Below are positions 50,821 through 58,935 of a stretch of 64,000 nt of DNA, piece after piece (position 1 is the stretch's first letter; each line of letters opens with the position of its first letter). Made by a program: the position numbers and the translations under genes. This DNA comes from Microbacterium oxydans (GTDB lineage: Bacteria > Actinomycetota > Actinomycetes > Actinomycetales > Microbacteriaceae): assembly GCF_026559675.1 (NCBI RefSeq), contig NZ_CP092891.1, forward strand, positions 3,038,001 through 3,102,000, given 5' to 3'. The notes under the pieces were generated by a model. That model searched no databases, was not told the DNA's origin, and was given only the letters and a program-made list of their open reading frames with translations.

Positions 50821-52002
50821 TCAGCCCTTGACCGACACCCAGGCGTCGGTCCACTGCTGGAAGTTGGTGCACGTGACATCCGTCCGACCGTCGATGCACT
50901 GCTCGATCGGCGTCGTCCAGAACCACACCTTCTTGAAGTACTCCTCGTCGGTGGCGTTGAAGTAGTCGCAGTGCGCCTTGGCCTCGTCGCTCGTGTCGCA
51001 GAACGCGGCGTTCGCGGGCGCCATGCCGAAGTTCATGGCGATCGCGCCGTTCACCTCGGGCGAGGAGGAGTAGTCCATCCAGGCGTACGCGCAGTTCGGG
51101 TTCTTCGACTCGGTCGCCAGCATCCACGCGTCCGACCAGCCGGTCGAGCCCTCCTTCGGCAGCACGCTCTTGAACTTGTCGTCCTCGGTGAGCTTGCGCA
51201 GCACCTCCCACGACGTGCCGAGCACGGTGGTGCCGCCCGCGAACGAGGTGATCTGCGCCGCCGGGTCGGACCAGTACTCGGAGACGAGGTCGTTCTGCTG
51301 CTTGAGCAGGTCGACCGCGGCCTTCAGCTGCTTCTCGTCGAGCGCGTACGGGTTGGTGATACCGAGGTCGGGCTCGTGCGCCATCAGGTACACGGCGGCG
51401 TCGGCGATGTAGATCGGGGCGTCGTAGGCGATGACCTTGCCGGCGTAGGGGCTGTCCTTCTCCCACGCGACGTCCCAGCTCGTGGGCTCCTCGGTGACGA
51501 CCTCGCTGTTGTACTGGAGGATGTTCGCGCCGCGTCCGATGGGGATGCCATAGGACTTGCCGTTGATGGTGTCGTAGATCTGCCCCTTCATCCCCTCGAC
51601 GATGTCGTCGCCGAAGTTCGGGATGAGCTCGAGGTTGAGCGGCTGCACGTCTCCACCGGCGATCAGACGCAGGCTCGCGTCGCCCGAGGCCGAGACCAGG
51701 TCGTAGTCGCCGGTGCGCATGAGCTGGACCATCTCATCGCTGGTGCCGGCGACGCGACGGTTCACGACGCAGCCGGTCTCGGTGGTGAAGGCATCGCTCC
51801 AGGCGGGTTCGACGAAACCGCTCCAGGCGACGATGTTGACCTCGCCCTCGTAGTCGCCGAGGGACTCCTGCATCGCGATGTCGGGAACATCGATCTGCAG
51901 TTCGCCGGATCCCTCCGCCGTCTCTCCGCCGGTGGAACAGCCGGACAGGGCCAGGGCGGCGACCGCGGTCATCGCCGCGGTGGCCAGAATCTTCTTACGC
52001 AT
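50821..52002 (-). CDS. polyamine-type ABC substrate-binding lipoprotein (PotD type)
   Basis: A 393-residue spermidine/putrescine-type binding protein. The signal ends with lipobox L-S-G-C, lipidated at Cys22. The mature part starts with the typical V-N-I-V-A-W-S-G-F strand, and includes D-Y-D-L-V-S-A-S-G-D and W-D-V-A-W motifs. Six further cysteines in the C-terminal third could form disulfides outside the cell. Order in the operon is ATPase, binding protein, permeases, amine oxidase. Ligand class is inferred from family and the adjacent oxidase. Confidence 0.9.
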   Translation of the reverse strand: MRKKILATAAMTAVAALALSGCSTGGETAEGSGELQIDVPDIAMQESLGDYEGEVNIVAWSGFVEPAWSDAFTTETGCVVNRRVAGTSDEMVQLMRTGDYDLVSASGDASLRLIAGGDVQPLNLELIPNFGDDIVEGMKGQIYDTINGKSYGIPIGRGANILQYNSEVVTEEPTSWDVAWEKDSPYAGKVIAYDAPIYIADAAVYLMAHEPDLGITNPYALDEKQLKAAVDLLKQQNDLVSEYWSDPAAQITSFAGGTTVLGTSWEVLRKLTEDDKFKSVLPKEGSTGWSDAWMLATESKNPNCAYAWMDYSSSPEVNGAIAMNFGMAPANAAFCDTSDEAKAHCDYFNATDEEYFKKVWFWTTPIEQCIDGRTDVTCTNFQQWTDAWVSVKG

Positions 52003-52062
52003 GGATCGCTCCTTCGTGATCGGTGCTGCAGGTGTGCATGGGTGTTCGGATGGTGCGGTGTT

Positions 52063-53130
52063 TCAGGGGAGCCGGGCCGCGTGGTCGGGCGACCAGACGG
52101 CACGGACGTGGTGTCCTCGCCCGAGATCGGCGTCGGTGGAGTGGCGGGCGTTGGGGCGTTCGGCGATGAGGTCGATCCCCGCGTCGGTCGCGACCAGGTA
52201 GCGCGTCGCCGGACCCGTGTAGACGACCTCGCTGATCGTGCCGTCGAGCGAGACCTCGCCAGCGGCGAGCGCGGCATCCCGATCGGTCAGCCGCATGCGC
52301 TCCGGGCGCACGCTCATGGTGCGGCGGTCCCCGGTGAGGTTCTCGGCCAGGTCTCCGCCGATGAGGTTCGACAGGCCGAGGAAGCGCGCGACGAACTCCG
52401 TCTGCGGGCGCTCGTACACGTCACGGGCGGTGCCGATCTGCTCGATCCGACCGCCGTTGAACACGGCCACGCGGTCGCTGAGCGTGAGCGCCTCCTCCTG
52501 GTCGTGGGTGACGAAGATGAAGGTGATGCCGACCTCGCGCTGGATCTGCTTGAGCTCGATCTGCATCTGCTCGCGGAGCTGCTTGTCGAGGGCGCCGAGC
52601 GGCTCGTCGAGCAGCAGCACCTGGGGGCGCAGGATCAGCGCGCGGGCGAGGGCGATGCGCTGCCGCTGCCCGCCGGACAGCTGGTGCGGCAGGCGGTCGG
52701 CGACGTGGTCGAGCCGCACCTGCTCCAGCGAAGCGCGCACCCGCTCCGCCCGAGCGCTCTTGCCCTCGCCGCGCACCCGGAGTCCGTAACCGACGTTGTC
52801 CGCGATGGTCAGGTGCGGGAACAGCGCGTAGTCCTGGAATACGGTGTTCACCGGCCGCGCATGCGGCGGGGTGCGGGTCACGTCCGTCCCGGACAGGCGG
52901 ATGCTGCCGCTCGTCGCGTCCTCGAACCCGGCGATCATCCGGAGCACCGTCGTCTTGCCGGAGCCGGACGGGCCGAGCATCGAGAGGAACTCCCCCGACG
53001 CGACCTCCAGGTCGAGCTCGCGGACCGCGGTGAACTCGCCGAACGACTTCGTCACCCCGCTGAGGGTCACGGTCCCCTCGGAACGGGCGGTCTCGGGGAC
53101 TGCGGGTGCTGCGGGTGCCGTGGCGATCAT
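52063..53130 (-). CDS. polyamine-type ABC transporter ATPase (PotA type)
   Basis: A 355-residue ATPase. Walker A G-P-S-G-S-G-K-T-T is at 53-61, the Q loop in V-F-Q-D-Y-A-L-F-P-H, signature L-S-G-G-Q-R-Q-R near 153, Walker B L-L-L-D-E-P and switch His in V-T-H-D-Q-E-E-A. A C-terminal TOBE domain (about 270-350) matches PotA/FbpC relatives. The ATG at 53130 has GAGGAG upstream. It is the first gene of the leftward operon and starts about 43 bases from a consensus promoter. Confidence 0.93.
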   Translation of the reverse strand: MIATAPAAPAVPETARSEGTVTLSGVTKSFGEFTAVRELDLEVASGEFLSMLGPSGSGKTTVLRMIAGFEDATSGSIRLSGTDVTRTPPHARPVNTVFQDYALFPHLTIADNVGYGLRVRGEGKSARAERVRASLEQVRLDHVADRLPHQLSGGQRQRIALARALILRPQVLLLDEPLGALDKQLREQMQIELKQIQREVGITFIFVTHDQEEALTLSDRVAVFNGGRIEQIGTARDVYERPQTEFVARFLGLSNLIGGDLAENLTGDRRTMSVRPERMRLTDRDAALAAGEVSLDGTISEVVYTGPATRYLVATDAGIDLIAERPNARHSTDADLGRGHHVRAVWSPDHAARLP

Positions 53131-53172
53131 CTCGCGCTCCTCGGAACATCGTCGAACTCGGAAGATTCCCAA

Positions 53173-53201
53173 AACATATAAACCCAGAGGTAATATGTCA
53201 A
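53173..53201 (-). promoter_or_regulatory. consensus promoter and operator of the polyamine operon
   Basis: On the minus strand TTGACA (53196-53201) and TATGTT (53173-53178) are spaced by exactly 17 bases, a near-perfect housekeeping promoter. The inverted repeat ACATAT (53174-53179) / ATATGT (53193-53198), with a 13-base spacer, overlaps both boxes and is the likely binding site for the divergently encoded FCD-GntR protein. Confidence 0.72.
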
Positions 53202-53246
53202 CAGCGATTTCTTGGGTATCGTGATCGCGGAAGGGAGAATCGCAGA

Positions 53247-54038
53247 ATGGGATCGAGCTCGCCGACGCACGCCACGCACCCTTCCGCCGAGCCCTCCCCC
53301 GATCCCGAGCACGAGCAGCCGCACCGCCTCCAGGGGGCGCTGTTCCAGCCCATCGGCGACGAGGGCCGTGCGGAGCTCGTCGAACGCCGCCTGGTCGATG
53401 CGATCACCCGCGGACACCTCCGCGCCGGCGAGCGCCTCCCCTCGGAAGCCGACCTCAGCAAGAGCCTCGGCGTCGCGCCGGTGACCGTGCGCGAGGCACT
53501 GCTCGCCCTGCGCGGTCGCGGCCTCGTCGTCACACGCCGTGGGCGCAACGGCGGCAGCTTCGTCGCGGCGCACGCCGATCCGCTGACGTTCGCCCGGGAG
53601 GCCGTGCGCCGCACCTCGCGCCTCGCGCTGCGCGACCTCGGCGCCCACTACGCGGCCATCACGGGTGCCTGCGTCCGACTCGCGGCGAGGCGCGCGGACC
53701 CCAGCGAGACGCAGCGGGTCCGTCGCCGGATGGAGCGGATCGACGAACTCGACGTGGAGCAGCAGCGGCGCCTGCTGGACGACGTGCAGATCGAGATCGT
53801 CGCGCTCAGCCAGTCGGCACGCCTGACGCGCGAGCAGATGAAGCTGCAGGCCGAGCTCTCGCCTCTCCTGCGCCTCGTCGCGCACGAGACCGAGAACCTG
53901 CGACGGCAGGCCGAACACCTCGCCGCCGTCATCGACGCCGTGGAGGCCGGCGATCCCGACGCCGCGGGCGCACGCACCGAGCTCATGGCCGCCGAGACCA
54001 TCGACGCGCTCATCCGGCTCCAGGCGACGACCGGATAG
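53247..54038 (+). CDS. GntR family regulator, FCD type
   Basis: A 263-residue regulator with a disordered His/Pro-rich N terminus (1-30), a GntR winged helix at about 42-107 (L-V-D-A-I-T-R-G-H-L-R-A-G-E-R-L-P-S-E-A-D-L), and a helical FCD effector domain to the end. AGGGAG lies 10 bases before the ATG. It is divergent from the polyamine operon and probably represses it; FCD proteins sense small carboxylic acids or amino acids. It is followed 37 bases later by the Cache-domain gene. Confidence 0.9.
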   Translation: MGSSSPTHATHPSAEPSPDPEHEQPHRLQGALFQPIGDEGRAELVERRLVDAITRGHLRAGERLPSEADLSKSLGVAPVTVREALLALRGRGLVVTRRGRNGGSFVAAHADPLTFAREAVRRTSRLALRDLGAHYAAITGACVRLAARRADPSETQRVRRRMERIDELDVEQQRRLLDDVQIEIVALSQSARLTREQMKLQAELSPLLRLVAHETENLRRQAEHLAAVIDAVEAGDPDAAGARTELMAAETIDALIRLQATTG

Positions 54039-54075
54039 ATCAGAGGACCCGCATCGACGTGCACAGGAGGACGCG

Positions 54076-54783
54076 ATGAACACAGCAAGCGACACCGCCA
54101 TCCAGGCAGCAGCCGCGATCGTGGAGGACTACTTCTCCGCCCCCGTGCGCACGCTGCTCGACTGGGTGGAGCCCTTCGCCGCCCAGGTCGCCGAGGCCAG
54201 GACGAGCGGCCCGCTCACACGCTCGAAGGTCGACGCGCTCGTGGAGCCGCATGCTCTGCGCACGCTCGACCTGCGCGGCGTGCCCGTCTACGGCGCGGGG
54301 TTCATCGCGGCGATCGACCTGCTCTCGGACGCGCACAGCCACCTCGCGTGGTGGCAGGGCGAGGACCGGAGGCAGCTCGTCCTGGCCTCGCAGTCGGTAA
54401 ACAAGGAGAACATCGACTACAGCGCCCTCGAGTGGTACCGGGTGCCGATGGCCACGGGTGAGCCCCACGTCGCGGGACCCTACGTGGACTACCTCTGCAG
54501 CGACGAGTACACGATCACGATCGCGGTCCCCGCCGAGGTGGACGGGGCGCGCATCGGCGTCGCCGGGCTCGACCTGCTGGTCTCCGCGGTCGAACAGGAC
54601 CTGACGCGGCGCTTCGCCTCCCTCGGGTGCGAGGTGACCCTGACGAACGGCGTCGGCCGCGTCGTCGTGTCGACCGACCCGCGCTGGGCCACCGGCGATT
54701 CCGTGCGCGGCAGCGGCCTCGCCGAGCTGCCACGGGCGGCCTGTCGGGGCGTGGCGCTCGACGTGATCGTCGATCCGGCCTGA
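54076..54783 (+). CDS. soluble Cache-domain protein
   Basis: A 235-residue protein whose central part (about 75-190) reads as a Cache/PDC sensor domain: W-Y-R-V-P (115-119), G-P-Y-V-D-Y-L (135-141), Y-T-I-T-I-A-V-P and G-V-A-G-L-D-L-L-V-S. Cache domains usually sit outside the membrane in chemoreceptors and kinases, but here there is no signal peptide or membrane helix and no output domain. It follows the GntR gene directly with GGAGGA upstream. It may bind a polyamine or amino acid in the cytosol and assist the regulator; this is speculative. Confidence 0.75.
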   Translation: MNTASDTAIQAAAAIVEDYFSAPVRTLLDWVEPFAAQVAEARTSGPLTRSKVDALVEPHALRTLDLRGVPVYGAGFIAAIDLLSDAHSHLAWWQGEDRRQLVLASQSVNKENIDYSALEWYRVPMATGEPHVAGPYVDYLCSDEYTITIAVPAEVDGARIGVAGLDLLVSAVEQDLTRRFASLGCEVTLTNGVGRVVVSTDPRWATGDSVRGSGLAELPRAACRGVALDVIVDPA

Positions 54784-54821
54784 GGGGTGCGCACGTCGGA
54801 GACCGGGTCCACGATGGGAGC

Positions 54822-55607
54822 ATGACCGACGGCTACGACCCCGACTTCCTCGGGACGCGACTTCCCCTCCCGCGCCCGACCCAGCCGGTCCGCACGCTGC
54901 CCTACTCGCGCTTCTCCGTGCTGCTGGATCCGGAGCGGCGGCTCGCGGCCGTCACGGGCGTGAACATCGACGGAGCACTGCTGCGTGATCTGCCCCGCAC
55001 GGGCGAGTGGCGGCTCGATGATCGCCTCCCGCCGGACGAGCAGACCGGTCCGGACGTGTATGCGCGGAACGACCTCGATCGCGGTCATCTCGTGCGCCGG
55101 CGCGACCCCGGTTGGGGCGACGCCGAGGAGGCTCGCACCGCCACGGAGGCGACCTTCTTCTACCCCAACGCCGCGCCGCAGGCCGCCGGCTTCAATCAGT
55201 CGAAGGAGCTCTGGCTCGGCCTGGAGGACCACGTGATCGCCTATGCCGAGGCCACCGATCAGCGCCTCTCGGTCTTCACCGCCCCGGTCCTCGGCGACGA
55301 CGATCCGCCCTATCGCGGCATCCGGATTCCGCTCCGGTTCTGGAAAGTCGCCGCGTGGCGGGGTCCGTCAGGACTCGCCGCCGCCGGCTTCGTGCTCGAT
55401 CAGTCCGACCTGGTCGACACACGGGGCGAGGCGCTCACCATCCCGCCGCTCGGGGCGTTCCGCACGTTCCAGGTGCCGATCGCGGACATCGCCGGACTGA
55501 CCGGCCTCGACCTCGGACCGCTGATCGAGGCCGATGCACTCGACCGCCCGGAGGCGAGGGAAGCCGGATGGCGGAGCCTCACCTCGGCGGATGACATCGT
55601 GCTGTGA
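54822..55607 (+). CDS. DNA/RNA non-specific endonuclease, beta-beta-alpha-Me type
   Basis: A 261-residue NUC1-type nuclease. The active-site motif D-R-G-H-L-V-R-R is at 86-93 with catalytic His89, and the metal-binding Asn lies in T-F-F-Y-P-N-A-A-P-Q or F-N-Q-S-K-E-L-W. There is no signal peptide, unlike secreted members, so it may act on cytosolic or incoming nucleic acid, or be released on lysis. GGGAGC precedes the ATG. No immunity gene is recognisable next to it. Confidence 0.85.
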   Translation: MTDGYDPDFLGTRLPLPRPTQPVRTLPYSRFSVLLDPERRLAAVTGVNIDGALLRDLPRTGEWRLDDRLPPDEQTGPDVYARNDLDRGHLVRRRDPGWGDAEEARTATEATFFYPNAAPQAAGFNQSKELWLGLEDHVIAYAEATDQRLSVFTAPVLGDDDPPYRGIRIPLRFWKVAAWRGPSGLAAAGFVLDQSDLVDTRGEALTIPPLGAFRTFQVPIADIAGLTGLDLGPLIEADALDRPEAREAGWRSLTSADDIVL

Positions 55608-55631
55608 GGGGTGCGTCGTCCGACGAAGGGC

Positions 55632-55808
55632 TCACACGTCCGAGACGCGCGGCGGCGAGTCCTGGTTCAGCCATCGGGTGTGCGCCTTGAGGGCGTGCAG
55701 GACCGCGAGCCTCACCACGACGTACAGTGCCGCCCCCACCACGGCGAGCACGACCAGGTACATGACGATGATGATGACGAAGTGCCAACCCACGAATCCT
55801 GTGAACAT
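55632..55808 (-). CDS. 58-residue membrane protein
   Basis: A short open frame with normal codon bias. Residues 9-35 form one long hydrophobic helix (H-F-V-I-I-I-V-M-Y-L-V-V-L-A-V-V), followed by an amphipathic basic segment and the tail D-S-P-P-R-V-S-D-V. I do not know the family. It is convergent with the nuclease gene (24 bases apart) and 36 bases downstream of the OYE gene end, and so may be the last gene of that operon. Ribosome-site evidence is weak (GGGCCATG region). Confidence 0.5.
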   Translation of the reverse strand: MFTGFVGWHFVIIIVMYLVVLAVVGAALYVVVRLAVLHALKAHTRWLNQDSPPRVSDV

Positions 55809-55844
55809 GGCCCGAGCCTACGGCGTGCGAGCCTCGGCGGCCGG

Positions 55845-56945
55845 TCAGACGCCCGCGCGCGCGTCCTCCAGCGAGGGGTAGTCGATGTAGCCCTCGGCGG
55901 TCGAGCCGTAGAACAGCTCCGGCCGCGGCTCGTTGAGTTCCGCGCCCCGGCGCCAGCGCTCGACGAGGTCGGGGTTCGCGATCACGGGGCGTCCGGCCGC
56001 GACGGCATCCGCGAACCCGTCGGAGAGGAGCGCCTCGGCGGCCTCGCGTGTCGTGGCGACCGAGAAGCCGGTGTTCACGATCAGCGGCACGCCCGCCGTA
56101 CGCCGGATGTGCTGGACGAGCTCGCTCTTCGGGTCGGCGTGGAGCACGTCGATGAAGGCGAGACCGAGCGGCGCGAGGCCCTCGGCGACCGCGGTGTACG
56201 TCGCGCGGACATCCGCGTCGTCCTCCTCCAGCACTCCCTGGATGCCGTGCTGCGGCGAGAGGCGGATTCCGGTGCGGTCCGCGCCGACCGCGGCAGCCAC
56301 GGCCGTGGTGACCTCGATCGCGAAGCGCGCCCGGTTCTCGGGCGACCCTCCGTACCGGTCCTCGCGGATGTTCGACACCGGGGACAGGAACTCGTGGACG
56401 AGGTAGCCGTTGGCCCCGTGCACCTCGACCCCGTCGAAGCCCGCGGCGATCGCGTTGCGTGCGGCCTGGGCGAACTGCTCCACGACCTCGGGAATCTCGT
56501 CGAGGGTGAGGGCGTGGGCGACGGGCAGATCGGCCTTCCCCTGGGGCGTGCGCGTCTGGCCGGGTGCGGCGAGCGCACTCGGCGCGACGACGCGAGGCTG
56601 CCCGGAGATGTCCGGGTGCCCCACGCGGCCGCCGTGCATGAGCTGCATCACGATCGTGCCGCCGGCCGCGTGCACCGTGTCGGCGATGCGGCGCCAGCCT
56701 TCGATCTGCGCCGCCGTCACGATGCCGGGCTGCCCGGGATACGACTTGCCCTCGAACGCCGGCCAGACACCTTCGGAGGTGATGAGGCCCTGCCCCGCCC
56801 GCTGGCGGTAGTACTCCACCATGACGTCGGTGGGCACCCCGTCGTCATCCGCGCGCGTGCGGGTGAGGGGCGCCATGACGACGCGGTTGGACAGCTGCAG
56901 GGCGCCGAAGACGGCCGGTTCGAAGAGAGTCACAGTGGGAGTCAA
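55845..56945 (-). CDS. Old Yellow Enzyme family alkene reductase
   Basis: A 366-residue FMN-dependent NAD(P)H oxidoreductase of the NemA/OYE class. It has M-A-P-L-T-R (24-29), the active-site pair in V-H-G-A-N-G-Y-L (His and Asn that hydrogen-bond the substrate carbonyl), F-L-S-P-V-S-N-I-R-E-D-R-Y-G-G-S and the late F-x-x-Y phosphate region. It reduces activated C=C bonds in enones or nitroesters. The start overlaps the end of the PrsW gene by 4 bases, so the two are co-expressed. Confidence 0.92.
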   Translation of the reverse strand: MTPTVTLFEPAVFGALQLSNRVVMAPLTRTRADDDGVPTDVMVEYYRQRAGQGLITSEGVWPAFEGKSYPGQPGIVTAAQIEGWRRIADTVHAAGGTIVMQLMHGGRVGHPDISGQPRVVAPSALAAPGQTRTPQGKADLPVAHALTLDEIPEVVEQFAQAARNAIAAGFDGVEVHGANGYLVHEFLSPVSNIREDRYGGSPENRARFAIEVTTAVAAAVGADRTGIRLSPQHGIQGVLEEDDADVRATYTAVAEGLAPLGLAFIDVLHADPKSELVQHIRRTAGVPLIVNTGFSVATTREAAEALLSDGFADAVAAGRPVIANPDLVERWRRGAELNEPRPELFYGSTAEGYIDYPSLEDARAGV

Positions 56946-58105
56946 GGCTCCGTCCGGGTCTTGTATTCCCCGCCGCGTCGCGCAGCGTCACGCATCGCGG
57001 AGCGTGCGACAGCGACCGCCTCCCGCTGCGAGACGAGCCGAGCGTCGTCGCCGTACGGCTCCCCAGCCACACGGATCGCGAGCGCACTTGCCGCCGCCTG
57101 GTAACGGGCGGTGGCTCGGGCGGCCGTTCGCCCTGCATCCCGCCGCACCTTCGCACGCCAGCGCCGACGCTCGCGAAGGTTTCCGAGGGGGCGCAGCTCA
57201 CCGGCTGCGATGACGCCGTCGCGCGCGAGGATCGGCAGCCCGGCGAGCACCATCCTTCCCTCGCGACGACGGAGGATGAGAGCGAGCACGAGCACGGCGA
57301 GGAAGACGGGCACCATGACGGCGCCGTAGATCTTGTAGATCAGGTACGGGTCCGTGCTGGCGAGACCAGCCCAGTCCCAGACGCCGTGCAGGACGACGGC
57401 GGCCAGCATCCCCAGGACGACGGGCAGCGCACGCACGCGGGATCCCCTCCCGGTCGCCGCGAGGCCGACACCGATACCGGTGAGCACCACCATGAGGGAG
57501 TGGAAGAACGGAACCATGACGACCCGCAGGAAGAACGTCACGCCCAGCACAGCGACCGCGTTGACGTCGGACGTGCCCGCGGACGCGAAGTCAGTCAGGG
57601 CGCGGCCGAAGTACAGGCTGTTCTCCGTGAAGGCGAAACCGGCCCCGGCGAGCCCCGCATAGACGATGCCGTCCAAGACCGAGGTGATCTCGCGCCGTCG
57701 ACGCACGAGGAGCCACACCAGGAAAAGTCCCTTCAGCACCTCCTCCGTGATCGGCGTGATCAGGAGCGGGCGGATCCATGCCCCCGCATCCGTGCCCAAG
57801 GTCAGGTCGACCAGGGCATGGAGCCACTGCTGTGACCAGATCGAGCAGAACGCCGCCACCGACGCACCCCACACGAGCGCCGAGAACAGCAGACTGGGGC
57901 GTTCGCGCTCCCAGCGGTCCAGCCAGAGGAAGACGGCGACGATCGGGGCGGTGACGAAGACCGACAGCGTCAGCCCCGCTCCTACTCCGGCAACCCCGAT
58001 CTGACCGGCAACCCAGACCAGCGATGCCACCCAGGTGACGGCTGCCGCCAGCGGCCAGACCAGTCGCGGCCGACCTCGCCCGTCTCGATTCTTCTCCATG
58101 GCCAT
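56942..58105 (-). CDS. PrsW family intramembrane metalloprotease
   Basis: A 387-residue membrane protein with about eight helices. PrsW-type active-site motifs are present: E121-E-V-L-K-G in one helix, F-A-F-T-E161-N in the next, His202 in V-P-F-F-H, and His240 in V-V-L-H-G-V-W-D. In Bacillus PrsW cleaves the anti-sigma factor RsiW. The last 110 residues are an Arg-rich cytosolic tail not found in PrsW itself. GAGGAAAGG supports the ATG at 58105. No sigma/anti-sigma gene lies nearby, so the substrate is unknown. Confidence 0.88.
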   Translation of the reverse strand: MAMEKNRDGRGRPRLVWPLAAAVTWVASLVWVAGQIGVAGVGAGLTLSVFVTAPIVAVFLWLDRWERERPSLLFSALVWGASVAAFCSIWSQQWLHALVDLTLGTDAGAWIRPLLITPITEEVLKGLFLVWLLVRRRREITSVLDGIVYAGLAGAGFAFTENSLYFGRALTDFASAGTSDVNAVAVLGVTFFLRVVMVPFFHSLMVVLTGIGVGLAATGRGSRVRALPVVLGMLAAVVLHGVWDWAGLASTDPYLIYKIYGAVMVPVFLAVLVLALILRRREGRMVLAGLPILARDGVIAAGELRPLGNLRERRRWRAKVRRDAGRTAARATARYQAAASALAIRVAGEPYGDDARLVSQREAVAVARSAMRDAARRGGEYKTRTEP

Positions 58106-58209
58106 GTCGTGCCTTTCCTCGTCCGTTCGACTCCGCCCGGCGCGGAGTCGCGACCTCAGCAGACACTGTGCCGTTGCGGCATACTCAAGACGAGCAAAGG
58201 AGGTACCGC

Positions 58210-58935
58210 ATGGCGTGGAGCACGCGCGAGGTCGCCCGGCTCGCCGGGACCACCCTGCGGACGGTCCGCCACTATCACGAGATCGGTCTGCTCGATGAGC
58301 CGGAACGGATGTCGAACGGCTACAAGGCCTACCGCACGGAGCATCTCGTGCGCCTGCTCGAGATCAGACGGCTGACCGGGCTCGGCCTGCCGCTCGCGAG
58401 CATCGGGAAGGTGATGCACGAGTCCGAGGATCTGGAGAGCACCCTGGATGCCGTGGAGGCGGACCTCGTCGCGCGGATCGCCCAGCTGCAACGCGCGCAG
58501 CAGGAGGTCGCCAAGCTGCGGCGCACCCCGGTCGAGACCGATCTGCCCTTCGAAGCGGCCGTCGCCGCCCGCGACGCCGCCCTCTCCCCCGCGGACCGGT
58601 CGCTGTACGCAGTGATCACGCAGATGGCCGGTGAAGAGGGGCTTCCACACTGGAGTGCGCTTCTGCGCGGCTCCGCTCGCACTCCGGCGGCCGAGGAGTT
58701 CGACGCCCTCGACGCCGACGCCGACGAGGCGACCCGCCAGCGCATCGCCGACCTCCTCGCCCCGCAGACGGCGACACTCCTCGCGGAGCATCCGCTGCCG
58801 GAAGGCGCTGTGCCGGCGAGCGTGCGCGAGCAGTCCGCGCTGGCCCGCACGGTGATCGAGGCGATGCTCGATCTCTACAACCCGGCCCAGCTCGACGTCA
58901 TCGCCCGAATCTGGCGCTCAGCCGGCGTCGCCTGA
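58210..58935 (+). CDS. MerR family regulator
   Basis: A 241-residue regulator. The winged helix occupies about 3-70 (W-S-T-R-E-V-A-R-L-A-G-T-T-L-R-T-V-R-H-Y-H-E-I-G-L-L), followed by a long dimer helix (about 75-118). The C-terminal part (about 125-241) is longer than in simple metal sensors and lacks paired Cys, so it likely binds an organic effector, as in TipA/BmrR types. AAAGGAGG precedes the ATG. It is divergent from PrsW/OYE and its last 18 bases overlap the convergent MarR gene. Confidence 0.9.
   Translation: MAWSTREVARLAGTTLRTVRHYHEIGLLDEPERMSNGYKAYRTEHLVRLLEIRRLTGLGLPLASIGKVMHESEDLESTLDAVEADLVARIAQLQRAQQEVAKLRRTPVETDLPFEAAVAARDAALSPADRSLYAVITQMAGEEGLPHWSALLRGSARTPAAEEFDALDADADEATRQRIADLLAPQTATLLAEHPLPEGAVPASVREQSALARTVIEAMLDLYNPAQLDVIARIWRSAGVA

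Noticed and set aside
50971..53181. A 736-codon plus-strand open frame across the PotA/PotD-type genes
   Set aside because: Antisense shadow of the ATPase and binding-protein genes.
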